Shown here: positions 1 to 8,708 of the stretch, piece after piece
Numbering within the stretch: position 1 is the stretch's first letter
Layout of the letters: each line of letters starts with the position of its first letter
DNA from: Microbacterium sp. zg-B96
Lineage (GTDB): Bacteria > Actinomycetota > Actinomycetes > Actinomycetales > Microbacteriaceae
DNA: 64,000 bases
Assembly: GCF_030246865.1 (NCBI RefSeq)
Contig: NZ_CP126738.1
Span: forward strand, 2,294,001-2,358,000
Reading direction: 5' to 3'
Notes under the pieces: generated by a model
What the model was told of the DNA's origin: nothing
The model's database searches: none
Seen by the model: only the letters and a program-made list of their open reading frames with translations
Made by a program: the position numbers and the translations under genes

Positions 1-1265
1 CGCACGGCCTGATTGACCAGGGCTGTTCGGTCGGCGAGGAACAGCACCCGCTTCACCCAGTTGGCCTTCTGGAGCACGTCGATGAGCGCAATCACCGTGC
101 GCGTCTTCCCAGTTCCCGTCGCCATGACGAGCAGCGCACGCCGACGCTCCTTCTCGAAGGCTTCGGTGACGGCGCGGATGGCCCGCAGTTGGTACGGGCG
201 CTCCACGATCGTGCGGTCGATTGTCGCCGTGGCGAGCGGCTTGAGGGACTGCCGCCGCTGGATCGCGAGTGCGAGCTGATCCTTGGTCATGTACCCGGCA
301 ACCCGGCGCGGCGGGTAACGGCGATCGTCCCAGAGCCAGGTCTCGTAGCCATTCGTGAAGTAGATCAGCGGGCGCTGACCGAAGTCTCGCTCCAGCGCGT
401 CAGCGTAAATTTCGGCCTGCAACCGGCCTTCCTTCGCGCTCTTCGTCGTGCGTTTGGCCTCGACGACCGCGAGCGGCTTGCCGTTGTCGCCCCACAGCAC
501 ATAGTCGACCTTGCCGCCGCCGGAAGGGCTGGGGATGCCCTGCACCGGCCATTCGCGCGCTCTCGGGTCGGTGAGCGCCCAGCCCGCCTCGTTGGGGTGA
601 AGATCGATGAGATCGCGGCGCGTCTCGGCCTCGGTCGCCAGCGTCGGATCCGGAATGCCGAGCTCGGCGTTCGCTCGGGCGTTCTCGGCCTTCGCCGCCT
701 CGGCGGCCTCGCGCAGCTCCTGGAGCTCATGCTTCAGCGCCCCGTTGCGCTCCCTCTCTTCGGCGAGGGCGCGGCGTGCGTCCTCGAACTCGACCTGGGC
801 CCGCTCGAGGTCGGCGCGAGTCTGCCGGATCACGGTGGCGGGCGCAGGCGGCACCAGCGCGAAATCGAAAGGAGCGGGGGTGCCCGCGCCCGCGTCGCCG
901 TAGCAGTGGTCGAGCCAGCGGCAGATCGGGTGCAGCTGCTCGAGGGAGCCGCGCGCGCGTCCGAGCGGCATCTCCTGCTCCTTGTGCACCGCATCGTTGC
1001 CGATCTGTCGTACGAGCCGCAGGCTGCCGTCGACATTCGCGCCGACCGCATCGCGGAAAGGCTGCTGCGCCGTCAGGTTCGCGAAAGAGCCGTCGTACGG
1101 CCGCGGGAGAGCTTTTGCGGCGTAGATCCACTCGGTGAACATCTCGCCGGCACGTCGCGCATAGGTCGCCGACGCGCGGGGGTCGCTGCGCAGGTACGAC
1201 TCAGCGCGGGATGCGGCGTCCCAGACTTTCGGCCAGCGATCCCGGACGAAGTCGAAGTTCCCCAC
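1..1265 (-). CDS. HsdR-like restriction helicase, N-terminal part (runs off the window)
   Basis: Partial; the C-terminal part lies beyond position 1. The start is a GTG at 1265 preceded by a GGGAG ribosome site; an in-frame TAA just upstream rules out a longer protein. The visible 421 residues show, in order, a DUF4145-like helical region (about 1-125), a charged coiled coil rich in Glu, Arg and Ala (about 150-200), a PD-(D/E)xK nuclease of the HSDR_N type with D, then VVEAK as the E-x-K part (about 245-265), and the start of a DEAD/DEAH helicase with Walker A MATGTGKT close to the window edge. This is the architecture of type I restriction R subunits and related DUF4145 helicases, which translocate on DNA and cut it. 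No HsdM or HsdS is visible; they may lie beyond the edge. Family assignment is secure; membership of a complete type I system is inferred. Confidence 0.85.
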   Translation of the reverse strand, partial: MGNFDFVRDRWPKVWDAASRAESYLRSDPRASATYARRAGEMFTEWIYAAKALPRPYDGSFANLTAQQPFRDAVGANVDGSLRLVRQIGNDAVHKEQEMPLGRARGSLEQLHPICRWLDHCYGDAGAGTPAPFDFALVPPAPATVIRQTRADLERAQVEFEDARRALAEERERNGALKHELQELREAAEAAKAENARANAELGIPDPTLATEAETRRDLIDLHPNEAGWALTDPRAREWPVQGIPSPSGGGKVDYVLWGDNGKPLAVVEAKRTTKSAKEGRLQAEIYADALERDFGQRPLIYFTNGYETWLWDDRRYPPRRVAGYMTKDQLALAIQRRQSLKPLATATIDRTIVERPYQLRAIRAVTEAFEKERRRALLVMATGTGKTRTVIALIDVLQKANWVKRVLFLADRTALVNQAV

Positions 1266-1455
1266 GAACTGCTCCCGGCGGCAGGTTCGGCCCTGCCTGC
1301 CGCCATGTTAGCGAAGTGCCTCGGCTTCATCGCATTCCATACTCACGCACCGTGGATGCGCCAATGTCGGAGGTCTGGTGTGTCCTGTTCTATTGGCCAT
1401 CGGCCGGTGGCGCACCCCTGGGGATATGCGCCTCGCACGACCAGAGAGTCCTGTC

Positions 1456-2361
1456 ATGTCCGAGAACAGCAACAACACCGAGACGCACGTCGAGACCCCG
1501 AACGGGCAGCCGCCGGCGGGCTGGTACCCCGATCCGCAGAATCCTGAGAGCGGCAAGCGCTACTGGGACGGAGCAGCGTGGACCGAGCACGCGTCGGTGC
1601 GCGACGCTTCCGGCGCGCTCGTGCATCCGCCGGTTCCGCCTGCGGCCGAAGCCTCCGAGGCCGGCGCAGTGGCCGTCTCCACGAAGCGGGGGCTGTCGAG
1701 CCTCAGATGGTGGCAGTGGGGCCTCATCGCGCTGGGCGCGCTCGTGCTGAGCAGCATCATCTCCACCGCTATCAGCGGCAGCGGTTCCGCCGACGATGCG
1801 TCTGCCGAAAGGCCGGTGGCCGTCGCAGAGGAGGACGAGGCAGAGGAGCTCGTCGATGAAGAGCCGGAGGACACCACCGTCGTCGTGCCTGATGTCGTCG
1901 GGACGCCGGTGGCCGAGGCGCGGGTCGCCGTCGAGGCCGCCGGGTTCGTCTTCGTAGTGGATGCCGGTGTGGGCGAGGACTGGGTGATCCTCTCCCAGGG
2001 TCCTATCGGTTCCCTCGGGGCGGAGCCGGGCACCGAGGTAACGGTGGCCGCCGGGGCGCCGAAGCCGGTCTACACGCTGGCGCAGCAGAACGCGATCCGG
2101 AAGGCGCAGTCGTACCTGGAACTCACCGGGTTCTCGCGCGCCGGACTCATCGGCCAGCTGGAGTACGAGGGTTTCTCGACGGAGGAAGCCACCTTCGGCG
2201 CCGACAACGCCGGCGCCGACTGGAACGCCGAGGCGGCTGAGAAGGCTGCGAGCTACCTCGAACTCTCGTCCTTCTCGCGGCAGTCGCTCTACGACCAGCT
2301 CGCGTACGAGGAGTTCACCGACGCGGAGATCCAATTCGCCCTCGCGGCGGTGGGCTACTGA
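1456..2361 (+). CDS. DUF2510 / PASTA / Ltp-repeat membrane protein
   Basis: 301 residues from the ATG at 1456; an in-frame start 26 codons earlier exists, but the DUF2510 domain sits at the normal distance from this one. Domains: DUF2510 (about 21-46, core GWYPDP and RYWDGAAWTEH), one transmembrane helix (about 85-107), an acidic linker (122-139), one PASTA domain (about 140-198, VPDVVGTPVAEA), and two Ltp-type repeats (about 206-253 and 255-300, both with A-x-x-YL-x-x-x-x-FSR). Ltp domains (host cell surface-exposed lipoprotein family) are named after the superinfection-exclusion lipoprotein of phage TP-J34, where they block DNA entry. Here they are tethered by a membrane helix, not a lipobox. 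Topology predicts an outside C-terminus. A role in phage exclusion is inference; the domain is also common in actinobacterial chromosomes. Confidence 0.8.
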   Translation: MSENSNNTETHVETPNGQPPAGWYPDPQNPESGKRYWDGAAWTEHASVRDASGALVHPPVPPAAEASEAGAVAVSTKRGLSSLRWWQWGLIALGALVLSSIISTAISGSGSADDASAERPVAVAEEDEAEELVDEEPEDTTVVVPDVVGTPVAEARVAVEAAGFVFVVDAGVGEDWVILSQGPIGSLGAEPGTEVTVAAGAPKPVYTLAQQNAIRKAQSYLELTGFSRAGLIGQLEYEGFSTEEATFGADNAGADWNAEAAEKAASYLELSSFSRQSLYDQLAYEEFTDAEIQFALAAVGY

Positions 2362-2371
2362 CAGTGGTCAT

Positions 2372-2401
2372 GGGAGGCCGCCGCTTCGGGGGCGGCCTCC
2401 C
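2372..2401 (+). terminator. Hairpin terminator after the DUF2510 gene
   Basis: A perfect 11-bp stem, GGGAGGCCGCC (2372-2382) with GGCGGCCTCCC (2391-2401), and an 8-nt loop, 10 nt after the stop codon. There is no clear T-run, as is common in actinomycetes, so it could also stop transcripts arriving from the other strand. Confidence 0.7.
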
Positions 2402-2429
2402 TTCGCGTTCCGATGCGCGGCGAAGGACT

Positions 2430-2739
2430 CACTCGTCGGCAAAGAAGTCCTCGTCGACCTTCAAGAGCTCGATCGTGCGAGCCACCTGCACCCCGACCTT
2501 GTGGCGCAGCATGCGTCGGCCAGTTCGGTGCGCGCCCAGTCCCCGGTCTCGGCAGCGTACGACCCTGCATCGGGGCTGCTCCACGCGTCGATCGCGGACT
2601 TCGGCAGGTTGAGACTTCATCGTGCGTTCTCGGCATCTGCGAAATGCGCGAGGTGGGCACCGAGTGTGAGCCCGCAACGTGCGGCTTGCTCCTTGAGCCG
2701 GTCACGGAGCTGCTCGCTGACCTTGATGGTCGCAGTCAT
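2430..2739 (-). pseudogene. Toxin-antitoxin-type antitoxin remnant
   Basis: The ATG at 2739 opens a frame beginning MTATIKVSEQLRDRLKEQA, typical of ribbon-helix-helix antitoxins of the MazE/VapB kind in actinobacteria. It meets a stop at 2617 after only 40 codons. Antitoxin-like coding continues beyond in shifted frames (a segment with TGDWARTELADA, then a tail ending ELLKVDEDFFADE at about 2430), so the gene appears frameshifted and probably non-functional. No toxin partner is recognisable. It lies directly downstream of a decayed relaxase on the same strand, consistent with plasmid or ICE debris. The frames seen are clear; the family name rests on the N-terminal motif only. Confidence 0.5.
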
Positions 2740-2789
2740 CCCCGGACTATACCGGCGAGCGCGCAAGCCCGAGTGGGTGACTAGAGCGA

Positions 2790-4027
2790 GAGTCCGCCGC
2801 GCGAAGGCAACGAGCTCGGTGTGGCCCAAGCGGCGGAAGTCTGGAACTGCTCTCGCGCCGCCCGCCGCGGCTCTACGTCCGCCGCCCGCATCGCGTCCTG
2901 GATCGACCTGCGCAATTGCCGCCACATCGGTCCGAGCGATAGTCACGGCCACCTTCTGGTGCCGCCCGCGCGTCAGGGCCGACGTAGAGTCCGGCCGCGT
3001 CTACACCCGGCCCCACCACCGCGGCATCCGTCGTCTCTCCTTGAATGCCGTGCACCGCCGACGCGTACGCAGGTTGCAGGTGGTCGAGCGCGTAGTCGCG
3101 GCTCACGCGACGAATCTCACCACCGTCGCTGACCGAGGTGAGGTCGATGCTCTCGTCCCGGATGTCACGCACCACGCACAGCGCACGGTTCTCGACCCCG
3201 GTGCGCGGATCGTTGCGGTGGGTCTGCACCGTGCCGCCGACCAGAATGCGCTGCTCCCCCATCCCCAGCGCGAGCGTCCTGGGGTCCAGCTCGCCGTCCT
3301 CGACCCGTCGTTGCTGGGTGGCGCCGTTGATCGCGCCGGCCTCGTCGTTGGTACCGGAAACCAACGCCACTCGCTTTCCCGGGGTGCCAATCGAATTAGG
3401 CCGCAACCATCGCGTCGCGCGCTTCGTCCGTGCTGGCCACCCGCTGCACGTGCCCGCGTTCGAGCATCTCCCCCGCGACGCTCAGAGCATCGTCGCGGTC
3501 GCGGGGGTTGCGCAGGCGCAGCGTGAGCGCGGAGTATTCGGGAGCGCTGAACCGTGCACGGTGTCGAGTTCGACGGATGCTGTCGCGTATCGGACTGCGG
3601 TTGCCATCGCTCCTGCGTGCACCACCGGGAGGGCCTGATACGGATCTCCTACCATCGCCACACCGAAACTGCGCTCGAGGGCGAAATCGACGAGGACGGC
3701 CGCGGTCCGGAGGTCGACCATGCCGGCCTCGTCTACGACGATCCGATCGCCGTTGTAGAGGACGAGCTTGGTCGGCGCGTCGTAGATCATCCCCGTCGTC
3801 TGGTCGGCGTCGCCACGAGACAGACGCGTCCGCACCTCCGCTCCAGCTGAGTCAGCGCCCCAGCGGTACCCGTGGTCGAAGAGCAACGCGTGCAGGCTCG
3901 AGGCCGCGGCGCCAACTTCACGCGAGGCGACCGATGCTGCATTCAGGCTCGCCGCGACCACCAGCATCCGTCGCCGCTGTTGTGCCAATCCGGCGTCACT
4001 CCTCGACTGCAAGTGAGGAGGTGCCAT
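2790..4027 (-). pseudogene. TraA/MobF conjugative relaxase, helicase-half remnant
   Basis: Broken gene, read on the minus strand from about 4027. The first frame holds a superfamily 1 helicase segment with a DEAD-like box VVDEAGMVDL and a motif GDPYQALPVV. Around 3555 the frame shifts (the next homologous piece reads EYSALTLRLRNPRDRDDA), a TAA follows near 3405, and coding resumes in a third frame with GKRVALVSGTNDEA and AYASAVHGIQGETTDA, then shifts again towards the C-terminus at about 2940. Walker A and the whole N-terminal relaxase domain are missing. Intact homologues nick oriT and unwind the transferred strand in actinobacterial conjugative elements. At least three lesions plus a 5' truncation make this a dead relic, showing the region was once part of a mobilisable element. 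Confidence 0.8.
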
Positions 4028-4392
4028 TGGTCGCCGTGATTCGCAGTCACCAACCCGCAGATCAAGCTGCAGTGAACGACCCGCTTGTCGGACGACCCAT
4101 CGCTGAAAGATCAGCGCCGCTGAACTCAGACGCGACCGTCCGCGCCGTCCGCGCGTCCGCTACGGTCGGGTTTGCCAACCCATACCGGTTGGGCAGTCCC
4201 AGCGGGCGATGACGTCACCGAGGAGTCTCGTGGATCGGAAAGTACACGGCGATACCCTGCAAGACGCGTGCAGAGCTTGGCCGGGCGGACGCGACGGCGG
4301 GTCCTCACCGATACGTGCGGCGGCGCGGGTAGTACTTCGAGGCTGATTTCGTCACGCGGCATGAACGTGAGGCGGAGGCCAACGAGGTCACT
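4028..4392. other. No gene recognised
   Basis: 365 nt between the relaxase remnant and the ADP-ribosyltransferase-like fragment. Short open frames exist on both strands but none has a convincing start, codon pattern or recognisable motif. It may be eroded element DNA. Confidence 0.4.
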
Positions 4393-4797
4393 ATGACGCG
4401 TGCGCGCACTCTTCTGGATGCGCTCGCCTCTGCACCCCACAGGGATGCCGCCGGCTGGGGAGGAGTCGACCGGTTTCCATTCCGCCTGGGTGGGGCGGGG
4501 AATCGCAAGCGGGCCACAGGATGCCGAGATCGCGGGCGCTCTCGGTCTGGAGTCATCGTCATGCCACTGTGGGGATTGAGTCTTGACCGCGAAGTGGCCA
4601 AGTCATTCGGCAACGCATTCCTTTTCGAGGTAGTAGGCCCGTTCCCGGCAATACCCGCCTGGGCAGAATCTGGCATCAAGGGCGATGAACGCGAGTTGAT
4701 CGCGGGTGGTCGCTACTCGATAGCGAGGATCGAAGAGGCTAACGGTGGCGCACCCGTCGAGCTTTATTTCGTTGAGGTTGTCCCACTCGCAATGTGA
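4393..4797 (+). pseudogene. ADP-ribosyltransferase-like fragment (putative)
   Basis: 134 residues from ATG 4393. The C-terminal 75 residues resemble the second half of an ADP-ribosyltransferase fold: a SLDREVAKSFG segment at the STS-motif position, a strand FLFEVVGPF, a segment ending in AESGIKG, and DERELIAGGRY with an E-x-E pair at the catalytic position. The first part (WGGVDRFPF) could be the place of the NAD-binding Arg (W-R-G in family members), which would then be replaced by Gly, and about 25 residues between are low in similarity and rich in Arg and Gly, as if out of frame. No upstream toxin body, secretion domain or immunity gene is present. I read it as a degraded end of a polymorphic-toxin or phage-type ART. 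This is motif recognition only and needs a profile search. Confidence 0.35.
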
Positions 4798-5159
4798 GGT
4801 TCGAGGGTAAACGTCCCCGACTAAGCGGAGTCAGGCTGTTTATTTCGAGACTGGATCGGCAACCGGATTGTTTGCACTTATACCCGTGTCGCTTCGTGAC
4901 TGACCTTGAGCGTCTGATGGCAGGAGTGGAGCGGGAGGTGAGTTCGGTGATTTCTTGGCCGGAGTGCGCCGGGGAGTTGTCCGGCGCTAGTACGCACCTG
5001 AATCGGCCCAGGGTTGAGCCTTCATGTCAAGCGAACGGACGTGCTCGACGTCGGGTTCCAACTGCAGAGCCCCACCTGTCTCGGTTGATTCCGATATGGT
5101 CCGAGTGCAGGCTGACTCCCGCCCAAACGGAATCGATACGCCCGTCGCAAAGGAGCAAT
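4798..5159. other. Non-coding leader of the nuclease/helicase gene
   Basis: 362 nt. An open frame runs through it in phase with the downstream gene, but codon use is poor and the domain begins only after the ATG at 5160, so I treat it as non-coding. The only clear element is the AAAGGAG ribosome site at about 5149-5155. Confidence 0.45.
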
Positions 5160-8100
5160 ATGTTCACTCTCTCCGACGGCACTCTCGTCACCTCTGCCAG
5201 CGACCTCACGACGGCATCGAAGTGCGAGTTCGCGTTCCTCCGCAAGCTCGATCAGCTACGCGGTCGCATCGACAAGCTCATCGCCAAGGAAGACAAGCTG
5301 CTAAGCCGCACGGCCGCTCTGGGCGACGAGCACGAACTGCGCGTCCTGCAGGCGTACCGCGACGAGTTCGGACTCGGCGTACGCGAGTTCGCGCGACCGG
5401 ACCCGCTCACCCGCGAATCGATGAGCGAGGCGGCAGCGCTCAGCGCTCAAGCCTTTAGAGACGGCGCCGACGTTGTGTTCCAGGCGACGATGTTCGAAGA
5501 AGACGCGACTACGGGCACAGCATTCGTCGGGTTCGCCGACTTCATCACTCGCCAGCCAGACGGTCGCTACCGGGTGGAGGACACGAAGCTCGCACGTTCT
5601 GAGAAGGTCACGGCGGTCCTCCAGCTCGCCGCCTACGCTGACGTCCTCGAGCGCAACGACATCCTGGTCGACGACACCGTGACGCTGCTGTTGGGTGATG
5701 GCAGACCATCAAACCACCTCATCGAGGAGCTCCTGCCCGTATACCGAGTGCGACGTCGACGCCTGCTCGAGCTCCTGCGCATCCGCGACACCGAAGGCGC
5801 CGACGGCGTCCCCGCGGGGTGGGGTGACGAGCGCTTCTCGATCTGCGGGGCATGCGACCACTGCGAGGCAGAGATCGAGACGCGGCGCGATGTGCTGTTG
5901 GTCGCGAACCTTCGCCGTTCGCAGCGTGAGCGACTTGCGAGGGCCGACATCCGCACGATCGATCAGCTTGCCGAGAGCACCGGAACCGTCGAAGGCATCG
6001 GCGCACGAACACTCGAGAACCTTCGCGCGCAGGCGGGACTGCAGCTGAAGGCAGTGAAAGGCGAGACACCGCCCTACGAGGTGATCTCGGCCCTACCGGT
6101 CCTCGCGCTGCCGGCACCTGACCCCGGAGACATATTCTTCGACTTCGAAGGCGACCCGCTCTACACCGACGACTTGGGGCACGTGTGGGGCCTTGACTAC
6201 CTGTTCGGGCTCATCGAGGTCGACGGCACGTTCCGGGCGTTCTGGGCGCACGACTTCGCCGAAGAGGGTCGCGCGCTCCACGACTTCCTCAACTACGTGA
6301 CGGCGCGGCGCGCGCGGCATCCGAACATGCACATCTACCACTACGCGTCGTACGAGCGCACGCATCTTGCGCAACTCGCGATCCGGCACGGGTACGGCGA
6401 AGATATCGTCGACAATCTCTTTCGACGGCACGTGCTCGTCGACTTGTACGCCACCGTGCGAGGCGCTCTTCGAGTGGGGTCTCCCTCCTACTCGATCAAG
6501 AAGCTCGAGCCGCTGTACATGGGAGCCGACCTGCGTAACGACGAAGGGGTGACGAACGCAGGCGACTCGATCGTCGAGTATGCCGAGGCGGTCGCGCTGA
6601 GACGCCTCCAAGACTTTGAGGGATACGAGCAGAAGCTCGACAAGATCGCCGAATACAACGAATACGACTGCCGCTCGACCCTCGCGCTGCGTGACTGGCT
6701 GCGTTCACTCGCTCCGGATGCCGCGACGAGCGGGAATATCGATGAAGCCGTCGAGCGCGCTGAGCCGACGCTGAGCGCCGTGGCAGCCGAGGAGGCCGCG
6801 CTCTCCGAGGCGCTCCTGCAACTGGCCGGTGACCCTCTGACAGTCCAAGACGATCCGTCGCGCTTCGCGGCGGCGCTCGCCGCGGCCGCCGTCCGCTACT
6901 ACAGCCGGGAAGACAAGAAGGGCTGGTGGGAGCACTTCGCCCGCCTGCTCGAGCCCATCGACGAATGGGCCGACGACCGCGACGTGCTCGCAATCCAAGA
7001 CGTCGAGGTGGTTGAGGACTGGCACCGGGAGACCTCGCGGCAGAACCTCCGGCGCATCCTGCGCCTCACTGGCACTGCGGGACCGGGGTCAAAGTTCAAG
7101 GCATCCGATCGACCCAACCTCGTGTACAACAGCGACAGCAATGCCCCGCGCACCGAGCGCGACGACCCCCGCGCCCGCCCGGCACACGAAGCGACCATCA
7201 CGGAGGTCGAGGATGACGCCGCAGACGACGTGGTGATCGTGCGCGAGGTGCTCCGCCGCGGCGAAGAGCCATACTCGGCGTTGCCAATCGCGCTCGTTCC
7301 GGCCGGGCCGATCGCCGTCATCGCCCAACGGAACGCGATCCTCGAGTGGGCGAGGAGTCTACTCGCCGCTTACCCCGACGTGCCGCAGGATGCCGCAGGC
7401 GACATCCTGCTCCGCCGACCGCCGCAAACTCAATCGGGTCACCTCGCTCCCGTCGACGCGCTCGAGTCTCCAGGCCTCGCCGGCGCCATCCGCGATATCG
7501 ACCGGTCGTACCTCGCGGTGCAGGGTCCTCCCGGAACCGGAAAGACCCATACCGGCGCCCACGCGATCGCCGACCTAGTTCGCGATGGATGGAAGATCGG
7601 TGTCACGGCGCAGTCTCACGCCGTCATCGACAACTTCCTCAGCGGCATCGTCAGAGCGGGCGTCAACCCGGTCCAGCTCGCGCACGTGTCAGGAGATCGA
7701 ACAACGCCATATGAATCCGTGGAGTCAGGGAAAATCTCGGCCTGGGCAGATGACCAGCCCGGCGGCTACGTCATCGGCGCGACGGCCTGGGCATTCTCGA
7801 ACGAGAAGCAGATCGCGCGTCAGCAACTCGACCTCCTCGTCATCGACGAAGCCGGGCAGTTCTCTCTCGCCAACACCATCGCCGTGTCGCTCAGCGCCCG
7901 GCGCGTGCTTCTACTCGGCGATCCGCAGCAACTGCCCCAAGTGTCACAGGGCACCCACCCCCAACCCGTCGACGAATCAGCACTCGGCTGGATCGCCGAT
8001 GGCGCGCGCGTGCTGCCCGGCGAATTCGGATACTTCCTTGCTCTCACGCGACGGATGGATGCCGCACTCACCCGTCACGTGTCGCAGCTGTCGTATGCCA

Positions 8101-8657
8101 ACGCGCTGCATGCGCACGAGTGCACCCGAGATCGTCACCTGGACGGCTGGGCCTCAGGGCTGCACCCTGTGTCGGTCGGGCACACCGGAAACTCGGTCGC
8201 ATCCATGGAAGAGGCATCCGTCGTCGTAGACCTCGTGCGCCGGCTTGTCGGCGCACGCTGGACCGATCCATCAAGCGGGCGCACCAATGATCCCCTCCGC
8301 CCCGACGACATCATCATCGTCACGCCCTACAACGCGCAACGCCAACTCGTGCTCGATGCTCTCGCGGCGGCAGGGTTCACCGACATGCAGGTCGGCACCG
8401 TCGACAAGTTCCAGGGCCGCGAGGCCGTGGTCTCGATCGTGTCGCTGGCGGCATCGGATGCCTCGGAGGTGCCACGCGGCATGGACTTTCTCATCAACCG
8501 CAACCGCCTAAACGTGGCCATCTCGCGCGCACAGTGGGCCAGCTGGCTGGTTCACTCGCCCAGCCTTACCGCGCACCTGCCGACGACGGTGGCGGCGGTG
8601 AAGGAACTCAGCGCATTCGTCAGGCTTATCGAGGCGGCCGACGACACCTCGCCCTGA
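5160..8657 (+). CDS. TM0106-family RecB-like nuclease fused to a DNA2/NAM7-type helicase
   Basis: 1165 residues from ATG 5160, chosen for the AAAGGAG site and because family proteins begin at this point. Residues about 1-260 form a RecB-like PD-(D/E)xK nuclease with EDTK (D141, K143) and a QLAAYADVL motif, followed by a CxxCxxC cluster (CGACDHC, about 228-234) that may bind an Fe-S centre. Around 320-520 is an RNase H-like exonuclease domain (FFDFEGDP, D328). The C-terminal half is a superfamily 1B helicase: Walker A GPPGTGKT (about 789), DEAGQ (about 896), VDKFQGRE (about 1082) and LNVAISRA. It should process DNA or RNA ends using ATP. The gene stands alone in a defence-rich island, so a role in defence is plausible but unproven; a housekeeping repair role is the alternative. 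Confidence 0.85.
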   Translation: MFTLSDGTLVTSASDLTTASKCEFAFLRKLDQLRGRIDKLIAKEDKLLSRTAALGDEHELRVLQAYRDEFGLGVREFARPDPLTRESMSEAAALSAQAFRDGADVVFQATMFEEDATTGTAFVGFADFITRQPDGRYRVEDTKLARSEKVTAVLQLAAYADVLERNDILVDDTVTLLLGDGRPSNHLIEELLPVYRVRRRRLLELLRIRDTEGADGVPAGWGDERFSICGACDHCEAEIETRRDVLLVANLRRSQRERLARADIRTIDQLAESTGTVEGIGARTLENLRAQAGLQLKAVKGETPPYEVISALPVLALPAPDPGDIFFDFEGDPLYTDDLGHVWGLDYLFGLIEVDGTFRAFWAHDFAEEGRALHDFLNYVTARRARHPNMHIYHYASYERTHLAQLAIRHGYGEDIVDNLFRRHVLVDLYATVRGALRVGSPSYSIKKLEPLYMGADLRNDEGVTNAGDSIVEYAEAVALRRLQDFEGYEQKLDKIAEYNEYDCRSTLALRDWLRSLAPDAATSGNIDEAVERAEPTLSAVAAEEAALSEALLQLAGDPLTVQDDPSRFAAALAAAAVRYYSREDKKGWWEHFARLLEPIDEWADDRDVLAIQDVEVVEDWHRETSRQNLRRILRLTGTAGPGSKFKASDRPNLVYNSDSNAPRTERDDPRARPAHEATITEVEDDAADDVVIVREVLRRGEEPYSALPIALVPAGPIAVIAQRNAILEWARSLLAAYPDVPQDAAGDILLRRPPQTQSGHLAPVDALESPGLAGAIRDIDRSYLAVQGPPGTGKTHTGAHAIADLVRDGWKIGVTAQSHAVIDNFLSGIVRAGVNPVQLAHVSGDRTTPYESVESGKISAWADDQPGGYVIGATAWAFSNEKQIARQQLDLLVIDEAGQFSLANTIAVSLSARRVLLLGDPQQLPQVSQGTHPQPVDESALGWIADGARVLPGEFGYFLALTRRMDAALTRHVSQLSYANALHAHECTRDRHLDGWASGLHPVSVGHTGNSVASMEEASVVVDLVRRLVGARWTDPSSGRTNDPLRPDDIIIVTPYNAQRQLVLDALAAAGFTDMQVGTVDKFQGREAVVSIVSLAASDASEVPRGMDFLINRNRLNVAISRAQWASWLVHSPSLTAHLPTTVAAVKELSAFVRLIEAADDTSP

Positions 8658-8708
8658 AAGCGTCACGAGTAGATGCGCTCACAACAAGCGAGGCGGTGAA
8701 TCGGAGCG

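Noticed and set aside
189..1547. Long plus-strand open frame opposite the HsdR-like gene
   Set aside because: The minus strand there encodes a clear DUF4145/nuclease/helicase protein; the plus frame has no motif and is a GC-rich antisense shadow.
4126..4440. Minus-strand open frame of about 100 codons
   Set aside because: No ribosome site, no recognisable motif, and it overlaps the better-supported ART-like frame.
4794..5159. In-frame N-terminal extension of the nuclease/helicase
   Set aside because: The added 122 codons have no homology-like pattern, and a good Shine-Dalgarno lies directly before the ATG at 5160.
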